DNA of 64,000 bases, taken from a bacterium. Lineage in GTDB: Bacteria > Desulfobacterota > Binatia > HRBIN30 > CADEER01. The stretch spans positions 1-64,000 of the forward strand of contig JAUIGL010000005.1 of NCBI GenBank assembly GCA_030430165.1, given 5' to 3'. Both the position numbers and the translations under genes were made by a program. Positions within the stretch are counted from its first letter, which is position 1. Each line of letters starts with the position of its first letter. The notes beneath the pieces were generated by a model that was not told where the DNA came from, did no database searches, and was given only the letters and a program-made list of their open reading frames with translations. Shown here one piece after another: positions 1 to 8,287 of this stretch.

Positions 1-2
1 CT

Positions 3-365
3 GGCGACAGGGGAGTCGAAATCGGAATGATCATCGAATCTCCCGAGACGAGCGAAGGAAAGGTCACGTTCTCGGCCCTCGAAGGGCTCGGACACGGCCT
101 GGCTGACCTCGCGACCGTCTACGTATGGCCGCTGCACATGCGCAGAAAGGACGAGCGCGGGAATCACGGGTCACTCCACGTCAAATGTGCTCTCGCCGAC
201 GACGAGCTTCTATTCGTCAGCAGCGCCAATTTGACCCAGTTCGCCATGAAACTGAACATGGAACTCGGGCTGCTGGTTCGAGGTGGCGAGGTCCCTCGCC
301 ATTTGGGCTCTCACCTACGTTGGCTGATCACTCAACGGTTTCTCGTTGCATCGTCCAGCGTCTGA
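3..365 (+). CDS. PLD-family protein, C-terminal part, DrmC-like (cut by window edge)
   Basis: The reading frame is open from base 3 through an internal ATG at 27, so this is the tail of a gene that begins outside the window. Counting from that ATG, residues 51-58 form the HxK-x4-D motif of the phospholipase D superfamily, followed by SSANLT (the GSxN position) and a conserved Glu near residue 79. PLD-fold enzymes cleave phosphodiesters through a His intermediate. The layout of this tail resembles DrmC, the PLD component of DISARM anti-phage systems; that name is inference, because the other DISARM genes would lie off the left edge. The gene ends 20 bp before the IS left end, so it may be intact at its 3' end. 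Confidence 0.72.
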   Translation, partial: GDRGVEIGMIIESPETSEGKVTFSALEGLGHGLADLATVYVWPLHMRRKDERGNHGSLHVKCALADDELLFVSSANLTQFAMKLNMELGLLVRGGEVPRHLGSHLRWLITQRFLVASSSV

Positions 366-385
366 TGCACTGACCTGAAAAAAAA

Positions 386-412
386 GGCTCTTGTGCAGTT
401 GATGTGGGAGGG
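386..412 (+). repeat. IS left terminal inverted repeat
   Basis: Begins GGCTCTTGTGCAG and continues TTGATGTGGGAGGG. It pairs with the right end allowing one single-base gap and a few mismatches. GGCTC at the tip is typical of ISL3-family ends. Confidence 0.85.
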
Positions 413-429
413 CACTGGAGGCGGGGATA

Positions 430-514
430 GCCCCCGAGCCCGTGTCCGTCAAGGCGCTTTGCGCCTGCTTCGCTTCGCTACGCCCCTTCGGGTGACGGAC
501 ACGAACTCGGGGGC
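430..514. other. Long hairpin in the IS leader
   Basis: Two arms of about 21-23 nt (430-452 and 492-514) are near-perfect inverted repeats. The left arm reads GCCCCCGAG then CGTGTCCGTC and the right arm is its complement with two to three mismatches, enclosing about 40 nt. It lies between the IS left end and the transposase start. It could block read-through from outside into the transposase or hide its translation start; this is inference from position. Confidence 0.6.
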
Positions 515-647
515 AGGAAGGTTGGTATGACGGCAAGCGAGGCTTGTCGTCGGCGGAGCGACGACCAGATGTAGAAATGCGCACGGAATGTCTGTTTCCT
601 TCTGTGGAAATCGCCAAACCCCCACCGAAGGAAAGGAAAGAAACCCC

Positions 648-1886
648 GTGCGCGTGAGTACCCTAGTTCGGAAGCTGCTGGATGTCACATCCCTGGTTGT
701 CAACGGAGTTCGATTCGAGGAGGAGGGGCTAATCATTGCCGTCCGGCCGCGGTGGAGGAAGCCGCGATGCGGGATTTGCGAGCGGCGAGGCCGAGTCTAC
801 GATCGTCAGCCGGTACGGCGATGGAAGCACCTGCCGTTGGGAAGGACGACGCTGTGGCTGGAGTACGCGCCGCGCCGGGTGAAGTGCCGGCGCTGCGGGG
901 TCAGGGTGGAATCGGTGCCGTGGGCTGCCGCTGCAGATCGACGGTTCACCACGCTGTTGGAGGAGATGGTGGCGTATCTGGCGACGACGACGACACGGAC
1001 CACGGTACGCAAGCTTGTTGGGATCAATTGGCGCAGCGTGGGTGCGATCGTCGAGCGGATCGTCAACGAGCGCCTGGACGCGACCCGGTTGGGCAATCTG
1101 CGCAACATCGGCGTCGACGAGTTCAGCTACCGCAAGCACCACCACTACCTCACCGTGGTCGTCAATCACGACACCGGCCGTCTCATCTGGGCCGGAGAAG
1201 GCCGCAGCGGACAAACCCTGCATCGGTTCTTCGATCAGATCGGCGAGGAAGCGGCGTCGCAGATCGAGCACGTGACGATGGACATGGCGGCCGGGTATAT
1301 CGGCGTCGTCAGGGAGCGGGCGCCGAAGGCCGAGATCGTCTTCGACCGCTTCCACGTCGCGCAGCTCGCCAGCAATGCAGTCGATGAGGTGCGCCGCGCG
1401 CTGGTGCGCAAGCTGCAAGGCTCGGAGGCCGCCTCTGCACTCAAGAAGACCCGCTGGGCTCTGCTCAAGAACCCCGGGAGGCTACAGACCAAGCAAAGGC
1501 AAAAGCTGGCCGAGCTGGCGCGCATCAACAGCCCGCTCTATCGAGCCTACCTGTTGAAGGAGACTCTGGGGGCAGCCCTGGACTATCGAAGTCCCCATCA
1601 TGCTCGCAAAGCCCTCGATCAGTGGCTCGCGTGGGCATCGCGTTCAAAGCTCCAGCCCTTCGTGCGGCTCGCCCGCACCATTCGTCAGCACCGCGACGAC
1701 ATCCTCAGGTACGTAAAGCTCCGTCTCACCAACGCCGTCGTCGAGGGCATCAATAACCGCATCCGCGTCATCGCCAGAGTCGCCTACGGCTTTCACAAAC
1801 CCTCGGCCCTCATCTCCTGGATCTACCTCTGCTGCGCCGGCATCCCCCTCAACCCACCGCTACCCCACCCACATCAAGTGCAGTAG
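648..1886 (+). CDS. ISL3-family transposase
   Basis: DDE-type transposase that moves the surrounding element. The N-terminal part has a CxxC...CxxC zinc-ribbon (CGIC and CRRC). The catalytic core shows the ISL3 pattern: an Asp block at IGVDEFSYRK, a second block at MDMAAGY...FDRFHV, and the terminal Glu block at EGINNRI. I chose the GTG at 648 because AAGGAAAGGAAAG lies 8 nt upstream and family proteins start just before the LLDV/GVRF motif. An in-frame ATG at 588 would add 20 unlikely residues. The length of 412 aa is normal and the frame is intact, so the enzyme may be active. Confidence 0.88.
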   Translation: MRVSTLVRKLLDVTSLVVNGVRFEEEGLIIAVRPRWRKPRCGICERRGRVYDRQPVRRWKHLPLGRTTLWLEYAPRRVKCRRCGVRVESVPWAAAADRRFTTLLEEMVAYLATTTTRTTVRKLVGINWRSVGAIVERIVNERLDATRLGNLRNIGVDEFSYRKHHHYLTVVVNHDTGRLIWAGEGRSGQTLHRFFDQIGEEAASQIEHVTMDMAAGYIGVVRERAPKAEIVFDRFHVAQLASNAVDEVRRALVRKLQGSEAASALKKTRWALLKNPGRLQTKQRQKLAELARINSPLYRAYLLKETLGAALDYRSPHHARKALDQWLAWASRSKLQPFVRLARTIRQHRDDILRYVKLRLTNAVVEGINNRIRVIARVAYGFHKPSALISWIYLCCAGIPLNPPLPHPHQVQ

Positions 1887-1891
1887 GAGCC
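1865..1891 (-). repeat. IS right terminal inverted repeat
   Basis: Read on the minus strand it starts GGCTCCTACTGCAC and continues TTGATGTGGGTGGG, matching the left end. The last codons and stop of the transposase (1884-1886) lie inside it, as is usual for compact IS ends. Confidence 0.85.
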
Positions 1892-1914
1892 AAATCGTTG
1901 CCAATCCCGACCTT

Positions 1915-4900
1915 GTGCCGCCCGACCGGTTGGTTGAACTCGTCGGTGAGACCGGTGGCATTACAGAGCTCAGGTATCGCCCCAAGGGCGATTGGGATGG
2001 CAGCCTATACTTGAACGGCGACCTACCATTCAACGTTTGGACTATGACGGAACGCGCGGTGTATCCGGGTGTTGCGGGTCCGGTGATGAGGGAGTTTCAC
2101 GAGTACCGAGGCGCTGCATTTGATGTTGCCAGTCACAAGTTCTTGGGATTCCGCCGGGTAAATACGGAGACCCAGAACACTCCAACAGTTACGTACCGCG
2201 TTGAACGAGTGTTCGAGACGGGGTCCGTGGCTTTGGCCGGTAAGCCGGATAGAATCGAGCACTATTCGGTCGAGTCCGGCGTTGCCACCAGACTCCTTCG
2301 GCAGCGCTGGATTTGGGATTGCAAGGACCCTACTGACGGGAGCGATCAGAGCTGCTTCACCAGTGGGGTTTGGCCTCAGCTTAAGCGTAGAATCGAGAAT
2401 CGCTACGGTACGGGCGGGGGGGCTTCTACGTTAGAGTCCGAGAACCTTGAGTGGCAGCAATGTAGCGGCCGGCACACGGGGTTTCCCTCGCGAATACGCG
2501 AGAGTGGAGGTGGCCTCAATCGATACACCAACATCGAGTATGCGTGCCCCAGCGGTGCAAACAACTTGGTTGCCAGCCCAAAGCGAGTTGGTGTCTCAGC
2601 ATTCGATGTTACCGGAGGCCCGTTGTCCGCATCGGAGTCGTGGTTCTTCTTTGACGACTCGGAAGACCACGACACCGCAAGCAAGGGGGCAGTGACGAGG
2701 GTTGAGTCGTGGTTGAATGCCGGCTTGGTCGAAGGGGTTGAATGCGCGAGAGCGGGGGCAAGAAAGTGCATCGTAGCGTCGATGTCGTACGACAACTTTG
2801 GAAACTTGCTCACCCAAACGGATCCAAACGGCCGCATACTTACAGTTCAGTACGACTCATGGGGAATCCATCCCGAGACCGTCATCGAGCCGTGGCCGAA
2901 ACAGCACAAGGTTTCTTTCGACTACGATGAGAAATGCGGAACACAACTTTACCAGACTACGAAGTATGTAGGGGCCACCCAGCCAGCGACGAGAACGGAC
3001 CTAGACTACGACAACTTCTGCCGACTGGCGGCGGTCACTCGACCACTGGATGGGCAGCCCTGGCGAAAGTTCTGGTATGACTTAGGGGACGAAGCTGCAG
3101 CGACGCGGACTCATATCGAGACTCGAGAGCCCGAATCTCCCACCGGCTATACCTCCTCCTTCGTCTTCCTCGATGCACTAGGGCGAGCGATCCAGGAGCA
3201 ACGATTCGCGGTAGTCGACGGGGCGGAATCGATGCTGGTTTCGCGCACAAAGTACGACTCCCGTGGCCGCGTTCTGTCATCCTACGAGCCCTATTCGTTG
3301 CCAGGATTCAGTTCCGATCCGCTGCCCGACAACGGCTTTTCCCTCGGCCTGACCGAGTACGAGTATGATGTCCTCAATAGAGTGACCAAGGTCACTAATC
3401 CTGACGGAGCGATCTCCAGGACGGAGTACTTACAGCCGCTGGAAGTGTCCCATCGAGACGAGTGCTACGAGAGTGGTGTGTGCCTAGGGCGAAGGGTCGT
3501 AAATGTACGCGACGAGTTCGGACGTACTCGCGAGGTTAAGGTGTACACAGAGAACGCGGGCGGCGGAGACACATTCTACGCGAGAACCGAGTTCGGTTAT
3601 GACGTCTTGGACCGCCTACGATCAGAGGGACAGGGGCTCACTGAAGCGACTCTGAACGCAAGCAGTACTCGCAGCTACAACTATGACACGCTGGGGCGGC
3701 TGATTTCTCGCACGGATCCGGCCTCAAGTGGAACTTGGAGCTTCGGGTATGACCTCGCTGGAAACCTGATTCATGAAGATGACCCCGAGTCGGGTCAGAG
3801 TATTCAGATCTGTTACGACGCGTTGAACCGCCCCCGGGAAAAGCACTTCCTCGATTCCGACACGAGCATCTCTATTCCGTTCTCCTGCTTGCTGGGGAGC
3901 GGCGACATCTCATACACATACGACAGCACGGATCTTGAAAACCGAGGTATTGGGCGCCTAACCTCAGTGGATGACCCCAGTGGCTCGACGACCTTCCGGT
4001 ATGATCACCGCGGTCGGATAACTGCGACGACGAAGGTGATCGACGTCCTCGGTGTCTCAAAGTCTGCCCAATTCGTCACGGACTACGACCTCGCAGATCG
4101 ACCGATCTTGATCACGTATCCGGATAGTGAGCTGCACTCTCTAGACTACGATGTGACAGGCCAACTCACGTCCCTCGGAGGGTTCCACACCTACCTTAGC
4201 GATGCGACATATGACCGGTACGGACGTCCGCGTGAAGTCATGCATGGGAACGGTGTGTCCGATACGTTCGAGTACGCCGGGGGCGCCTTTGCGGCACGAC
4301 TCAGCCGAATCAGAACCCACAAGGATGACGCCGGCTGCGCAGACATGACGACCTGCATGACGGATCTCCAGTTCCAGAACTATCGCCCGGACGGGCTTGT
4401 AGGCGTCATATCCGATCATCGGACGGAGGCGGGTCTTGAGCTGTCCGCGACCGGGGTTTTCTCCTACGACGGTCTAGGTCGCCTAACCGACAACTTGTTG
4501 GGGAACGCTGCTGCCGCTTACGCGTACGATGGGCTAGGCCGCATGACCAACAAGGAAGGCGATGCGGTTGGATGGCATGGTACGAATATTCACTCGCCGT
4601 CGAGCTTTGGCGTGGCGATGCCGATCCAAACGGACGACAACGGCAACATAGAAGCGAAGGGGACGACCCTCTTTGACTATACTCACGAAGACCGGTTGAG
4701 CTTGGTCGACATTCTGGTTGGTGGTGAGACCGTCGAGTTCTTGTACGACTTTGCAGGCACTCGGGTCGCCAAGATTGTTAACGGAACGGAGGTGACCCGC
4801 TACTTTAGCCCTAGGATGCAAGTCGATGAGGTGCTCGGGACGACCGACGCTGTAGTGACCAAGTACTACTTCTTCCGGGGCAGTAGGCTCGCGTCGAATC

Positions 4901-6300
4901 GGCGCCTACCGCATGAGGGTGCGACGTACGCCGATGCGAGCGAGCGATTACCCATCCGTGCCGGAGGCTCGATGCGAGCCGGCGCGAGCGTTTGGGGGTT
5001 CCTGCTGTCAGCGATGATTTTGGTATTGATCACTCTTCCGAGTAGGCGGAAGCGTGTGGTAGGCGTCCGGCCGAGGGAAGGGCAATCGTTACTCATCGCT
5101 CTCGCAGTTTTCTTTTCTACATGCCCATTCCCAAACGTAGCTGCAGGCCAATGCCCCGACCCGCCTCCAACGGGGTTCCTTCGCCACTATCATCCGGATC
5201 ACCTTGGCTCGATCTTCGCCGTCACGAATTCTGACGGTGGGATCGTTGAGCAGATTCGCTACTCGAACTATGGCGAAGTTCGCGGGCGCTGGGATGTGAA
5301 TGGCTCGCCCGTCGCCAACGTTGACCCTGCTTTCAGATACGAGTTCACAGGGTACGAGACCGAACTTACTTCAGGCCTGATGTACGCGCAGGCCCGGTTC
5401 TATGACCCACAGTTGGGAATGTTCCTGACCCACGACCCAGTAGGGGAGTTCTCGAATCCGCATTCCTATGTAGGCTGGAGCCCAATCAACTTTGTCGATC
5501 CGTCGGGCCGAGGCTACTCAAGGCCAGACGGCGGCTGTTCTGCAAGTGTCTTCGTTAACTACGACGGTAGTGGCTTTAGTTTCGGCGATGTGCCCGGAAA
5601 CTGCGGTGGGGGTGTGTTCGGCGACCAGGCGCCGCTACGGATATTCGATGTTTCCCCGTCGAATCTGAGCCATTGTCGCGATCGCCCTTGTACATTTGAA
5701 CTGTCTGGTAGCGGCGGGAGTCGGAGGTCGCGACGCCCCCCGTCGCGTTTTCGTGCCACAGTCAGCCCCACAACGAGTGTGGCCGCGGTTGTTTCCGGCG
5801 TTGGGAAGGCGATCGCGATCAGCTCAATCCCAGGGGGCGGCGAGTTCCTCGACCTCCAGACTATCCTCGACCCGACCGCGAGTGCATTGGAAGTATCTCT
5901 TGCCACGCTAAGCTTGACGCTAAACACGGTTGCTCCCTACGCACCAAACTACGGAGCGTTGAGGTCCGTCGGTGAAGTTCCTGAGGTCCTGTATCACTAC
6001 ACCCAGGTGCGGAATGTCTCCGGTATTTTAGATGAGGGGATTGTTCCTGGTGCTAGTGGTCGAGTATTTTTGACACCGAGTCGTGACCTCAGCGCACTCC
6101 AGGCACAGTTGGATCTCGCTTTGCCACCGAATGGCCTACGCGAGGCTGTTCTTGAGATCGATGTAACTGCATTGCGCCGCCTGGGAGTCGAGGTGCCCCC
6201 GGCATCGCAAGTCGGCCGCAGCTTCAACTTACCGGGTGGTGGGTTAGAGGTGGCGATCGGAGCCTCGGTGCCCCCAGATCTGATTCGGAGGGTGCGATGA
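1915..6300 (+). CDS. 5'-truncated RHS/YD-repeat polymorphic toxin with ART-like tip
   Basis: RHS proteins build a hollow shell from YD repeats that encloses a C-terminal toxin. This ORF has many YD-type repeats (for example YDSRGR, YDALNR, YDGLGR). The RHS core motif (YEFTGYE ... GLMYAQARFYDPQLGMF) sits around residues 1140-1200. Two hydrophobic segments (about 1019-1040 and 1058-1079) interrupt the shell just before YHPDHLGS. The last ~105 residues are a distinct tip with H1361 in LYHYT, F1385 in VFLT and E1445 in GGLEV, matching the H-[YF]-E layout of ADP-ribosyltransferase toxins of the Tox-ART-HYD1 type. The frame is open upstream into the IS right end and the first residues resemble the middle of an SpvB/TcdB-like protein, so the secretion and N-terminal part is lost. 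The GTG at 1915 has no convincing ribosome binding site. Probably not secreted as it stands. Confidence 0.85.
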   Translation: MPPDRLVELVGETGGITELRYRPKGDWDGSLYLNGDLPFNVWTMTERAVYPGVAGPVMREFHEYRGAAFDVASHKFLGFRRVNTETQNTPTVTYRVERVFETGSVALAGKPDRIEHYSVESGVATRLLRQRWIWDCKDPTDGSDQSCFTSGVWPQLKRRIENRYGTGGGASTLESENLEWQQCSGRHTGFPSRIRESGGGLNRYTNIEYACPSGANNLVASPKRVGVSAFDVTGGPLSASESWFFFDDSEDHDTASKGAVTRVESWLNAGLVEGVECARAGARKCIVASMSYDNFGNLLTQTDPNGRILTVQYDSWGIHPETVIEPWPKQHKVSFDYDEKCGTQLYQTTKYVGATQPATRTDLDYDNFCRLAAVTRPLDGQPWRKFWYDLGDEAAATRTHIETREPESPTGYTSSFVFLDALGRAIQEQRFAVVDGAESMLVSRTKYDSRGRVLSSYEPYSLPGFSSDPLPDNGFSLGLTEYEYDVLNRVTKVTNPDGAISRTEYLQPLEVSHRDECYESGVCLGRRVVNVRDEFGRTREVKVYTENAGGGDTFYARTEFGYDVLDRLRSEGQGLTEATLNASSTRSYNYDTLGRLISRTDPASSGTWSFGYDLAGNLIHEDDPESGQSIQICYDALNRPREKHFLDSDTSISIPFSCLLGSGDISYTYDSTDLENRGIGRLTSVDDPSGSTTFRYDHRGRITATTKVIDVLGVSKSAQFVTDYDLADRPILITYPDSELHSLDYDVTGQLTSLGGFHTYLSDATYDRYGRPREVMHGNGVSDTFEYAGGAFAARLSRIRTHKDDAGCADMTTCMTDLQFQNYRPDGLVGVISDHRTEAGLELSATGVFSYDGLGRLTDNLLGNAAAAYAYDGLGRMTNKEGDAVGWHGTNIHSPSSFGVAMPIQTDDNGNIEAKGTTLFDYTHEDRLSLVDILVGGETVEFLYDFAGTRVAKIVNGTEVTRYFSPRMQVDEVLGTTDAVVTKYYFFRGSRLASNRRLPHEGATYADASERLPIRAGGSMRAGASVWGFLLSAMILVLITLPSRRKRVVGVRPREGQSLLIALAVFFSTCPFPNVAAGQCPDPPPTGFLRHYHPDHLGSIFAVTNSDGGIVEQIRYSNYGEVRGRWDVNGSPVANVDPAFRYEFTGYETELTSGLMYAQARFYDPQLGMFLTHDPVGEFSNPHSYVGWSPINFVDPSGRGYSRPDGGCSASVFVNYDGSGFSFGDVPGNCGGGVFGDQAPLRIFDVSPSNLSHCRDRPCTFELSGSGGSRRSRRPPSRFRATVSPTTSVAAVVSGVGKAIAISSIPGGGEFLDLQTILDPTASALEVSLATLSLTLNTVAPYAPNYGALRSVGEVPEVLYHYTQVRNVSGILDEGIVPGASGRVFLTPSRDLSALQAQLDLALPPNGLREAVLEIDVTALRRLGVEVPPASQVGRSFNLPGGGLEVAIGASVPPDLIRRVR

Positions 6301-6635
6301 ACTCGGGAGACATTCAGAAGTGGCTGGATGAGGAACTCGCGAATTTCCCGGACCGAGTTTCTGGCGAAGAGCTCTATCGATACCTTGGTCGCCTGACAGC
6401 CCGGGTCGCAATTCAGCACCGAGGCGCGTTTGTTCAGGCTCTTGAGAAGTGGTTGGCGCTTCGAGAGGAGCCTCGAACAATGATCGCTGTCAAGCTTGCA
6501 GCTCGGTACCATCTGCACGAGCTAGCGAGTTCCATTCGGAGTCTGTTGGTAGAGGTTGAGAATGGCGATGTGTTCTTCCCATACTATTCCCGTTGGATCA
6601 GGCCAGTGGTTCAGCAGCTGGAGCGGCTGGCGTAA
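6297..6635 (+). CDS. Candidate immunity protein for the RHS toxin
   Basis: A 112-aa acidic, mostly helical cytoplasmic protein without signal peptide or known motif. Its ATG overlaps the RHS stop codon (ATGA at 6297-6300), so the two are translationally coupled. Small genes in this position directly after a polymorphic toxin tip usually encode the cognate immunity protein that protects the producer. I do not recognise the family. Retention of an intact frame although the toxin gene is beheaded fits continued selection for immunity, but that is inference. Confidence 0.6.
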   Translation: MNSGDIQKWLDEELANFPDRVSGEELYRYLGRLTARVAIQHRGAFVQALEKWLALREEPRTMIAVKLAARYHLHELASSIRSLLVEVENGDVFFPYYSRWIRPVVQQLERLA

Positions 6636-6948
6636 TTTGATGCGGTCCCGCCCTGCCTTTCGACATGTGAGAGACGTGCGATCGTTGGTTCGAACGCTGG
6701 TGCATGGGATAAAGAGGGGCCGCGCAAGCAGCGATCCAGACTTCGCGTGTCTACAGTTCGGGGAAGGTTGGGCGATGCCCTTTGCGGAGATCGATCTCTC
6801 GATTGAAGTTGAGAGACGCATCTTGAGGCCCGCGGGCAAAGGGGTTCGGCGTGCCTGGCCAAGTCGTTGGGCCAACTCGATCATGGGCTCAACGGTAAGT
6901 CCTGGTGCCGGCTCGCAGGCAAGCCCACACTGACGAGCGATCGGTATT
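6636..6948. other. No convincing gene
   Basis: A 313-bp stretch between the candidate immunity gene and the Lgt-like gene. An overlapping frame (6556-6933) has no start signal and its residue usage looks random. The stretch may be the eroded end of a former toxin/immunity module; I see no promoter or hairpin I can defend. Confidence 0.4.
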
Positions 6949-7704
6949 GTGACGGTGTATCAAGCCCTCGTGATTTGCGGAGTCATTTTGGGTACCGCCG
7001 TATTCATTGGGCAGCTGCGTCGCAACAGCTTGCGATTGAGTACCCATGTGGCTGCCCAAGTTGTGGTTGCGGGCTTTGCCTTTGGTGGAGCGTTGCTATG
7101 GTCGCACGTTGAAGCGGGGCGCCATGTTGGTGGCGCATTGAGATATCCCGGTGCGATCATCGGGATACTCACGGCTATCTCGTTGCTACGACTGGATTCC
7201 AGGCTCTCGTTCCGCCCCTTTCTCGATGCTCTTTTTGTGTCCCTTCCCTTCGGCTTTGCGACGATGCGTGTAGGGTGTTTTCTTGCAGGGTGTTGCTTTG
7301 GCAGGCCTACTGATTTGCCCTGGGCGGTCACTTTCCCGCACGGAACTGCTGCCTGGCAGACACACCGATTGGAGGGCTTTCTCGCAAGTGACGCGGCCAC
7401 TTCGCTACCGGTTCATCCACTACAGGTCTACTTTGGTGTGTGGGCTGCGCTCGTGGGTTGCTTCTTGCTTTGGCATCGTCGGCGTCAGCGATTTGCAGGA
7501 GAACTGGCGCTGCTCTACTTGGCACTCCACGAGTCGGGGAAGTATGTACTCGAGCTTATCCGCTATCGGCCCTTGCCCGCTGTCCAATTCGTGTCGGGGG
7601 CGGTGGCGGTCGCCGCTCTTGTTGCGGTCGTGTTTGCATACCGCTCACATCCGGTTGATGGTGCCGCCGTTCAAAGTGGATCCCACGTCGGAATAACACA
7701 CTAG
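6949..7704 (+). CDS. Lgt-family membrane protein (divergent)
   Basis: Lgt moves diacylglycerol from phosphatidylglycerol to the lipobox cysteine of prelipoproteins at the inner membrane. This 251-aa protein has about seven hydrophobic segments and the core Lgt signature at residues 107-121 (RVGCFLAGCCFGRPT), plus HPLQVYFG at 156-163. The usual HGG motif in the preceding loop is replaced by RYPG (65-68), so the activity may differ from canonical Lgt. Start is GTG at 6949. It sits in the RHS island far from any housekeeping lipoprotein gene, so I see it as an accessory paralogue rather than the cell's main lgt. Confidence 0.75.
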   Translation: MTVYQALVICGVILGTAVFIGQLRRNSLRLSTHVAAQVVVAGFAFGGALLWSHVEAGRHVGGALRYPGAIIGILTAISLLRLDSRLSFRPFLDALFVSLPFGFATMRVGCFLAGCCFGRPTDLPWAVTFPHGTAAWQTHRLEGFLASDAATSLPVHPLQVYFGVWAALVGCFLLWHRRRQRFAGELALLYLALHESGKYVLELIRYRPLPAVQFVSGAVAVAALVAVVFAYRSHPVDGAAVQSGSHVGITH

Positions 7705-7726
7705 TCTCGGCCCAAAGGAGGAGAGA

Positions 7727-8212
7727 ATGGCGAGGTGTTGTCTACTATCGGTGATCGGGTTGGTTCTTTCCGGCCAGTCCGTGTTCGCCGCCGATGGCTC
7801 CGAGGTACTCCCGAGCGAGTTTGTCTTGACGGAAAAGAGTAGCGGGCGAGCGGCTGTGCTGACGAGCTCAGCCCGTGCCAAGGGGCCCAGTGGCGAGTTC
7901 GAGTACACCATGGAAGCGTGGGATGTGGACCGTGCGTTCGCGAATACCGGTATCGTCACCGTAAAAGGGCTTCCCGGAACCCCTGAGGGCGATCTTGGTG
8001 ACATCCGGTGGTACCGCAGTGAGGGCAAGATTGTTGGCTACCTGGAAAAAGGGGGGGCGAATGTTGCGAAGTTCAGCGGCGAGATTAAGGGCGAGGTGGC
8101 TGAAGGCACTGTGAGCACCGCTGACGGTCGAAGTGGTACATGGACATGGAGCGGCCCGCTTCCAGAGCTTGATTCGCCCGTGCCCACACCCGGTACTGTG
8201 ATCACCCCGTGA
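7727..8212 (+). CDS. Small exported protein, unknown function
   Basis: 161 aa. Residues 1-21 form a signal peptide (short hydrophobic stretch, then VFA-A cleavage). A strong ribosome binding site (AAAGGAGG) lies about 8 nt before the ATG. The mature part is Gly/Thr/Glu-rich with alternating strands (GEFEYTMEAWDV, GTVSTADGRSG) and ends in a Pro/Thr-rich tail, suggesting a small beta protein outside the cytoplasm. It starts 22 nt after the Lgt-like gene and may share its transcript. I do not recognise the family. Confidence 0.7.
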   Translation: MARCCLLSVIGLVLSGQSVFAADGSEVLPSEFVLTEKSSGRAAVLTSSARAKGPSGEFEYTMEAWDVDRAFANTGIVTVKGLPGTPEGDLGDIRWYRSEGKIVGYLEKGGANVAKFSGEIKGEVAEGTVSTADGRSGTWTWSGPLPELDSPVPTPGTVITP

Positions 8213-8287
8213 TCTGAGCAACGCGGTACTCCAGCGACCAACTGGCAAGAGAGTCGGTCAGTCGCCGTCGCGACCCTCTCAGTTACT

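Larger units (their letters stand above)
386..1891 (+). mobile_element. ISL3-family insertion sequence, complete
   Basis: A 1506-bp element bounded by imperfect terminal inverted repeats that begin GGCTC and share TTGATGTGGG at both ends. It carries one transposase gene of the ISL3 family. ISL3 elements normally leave 8-bp target duplications. Here the flanks are a run of eight A on the left (378-385) and AAATCGTT on the right (1892-1899), so no duplication is visible. That suggests the element's arrival was followed by deletion or recombination. The open frame of the RHS gene runs into the right end. Confidence 0.88.

Noticed and set aside
6556-6933. 125-aa frame after the candidate immunity gene
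   Set aside because: Overlaps the end of that gene, no ribosome site, and residues look random.
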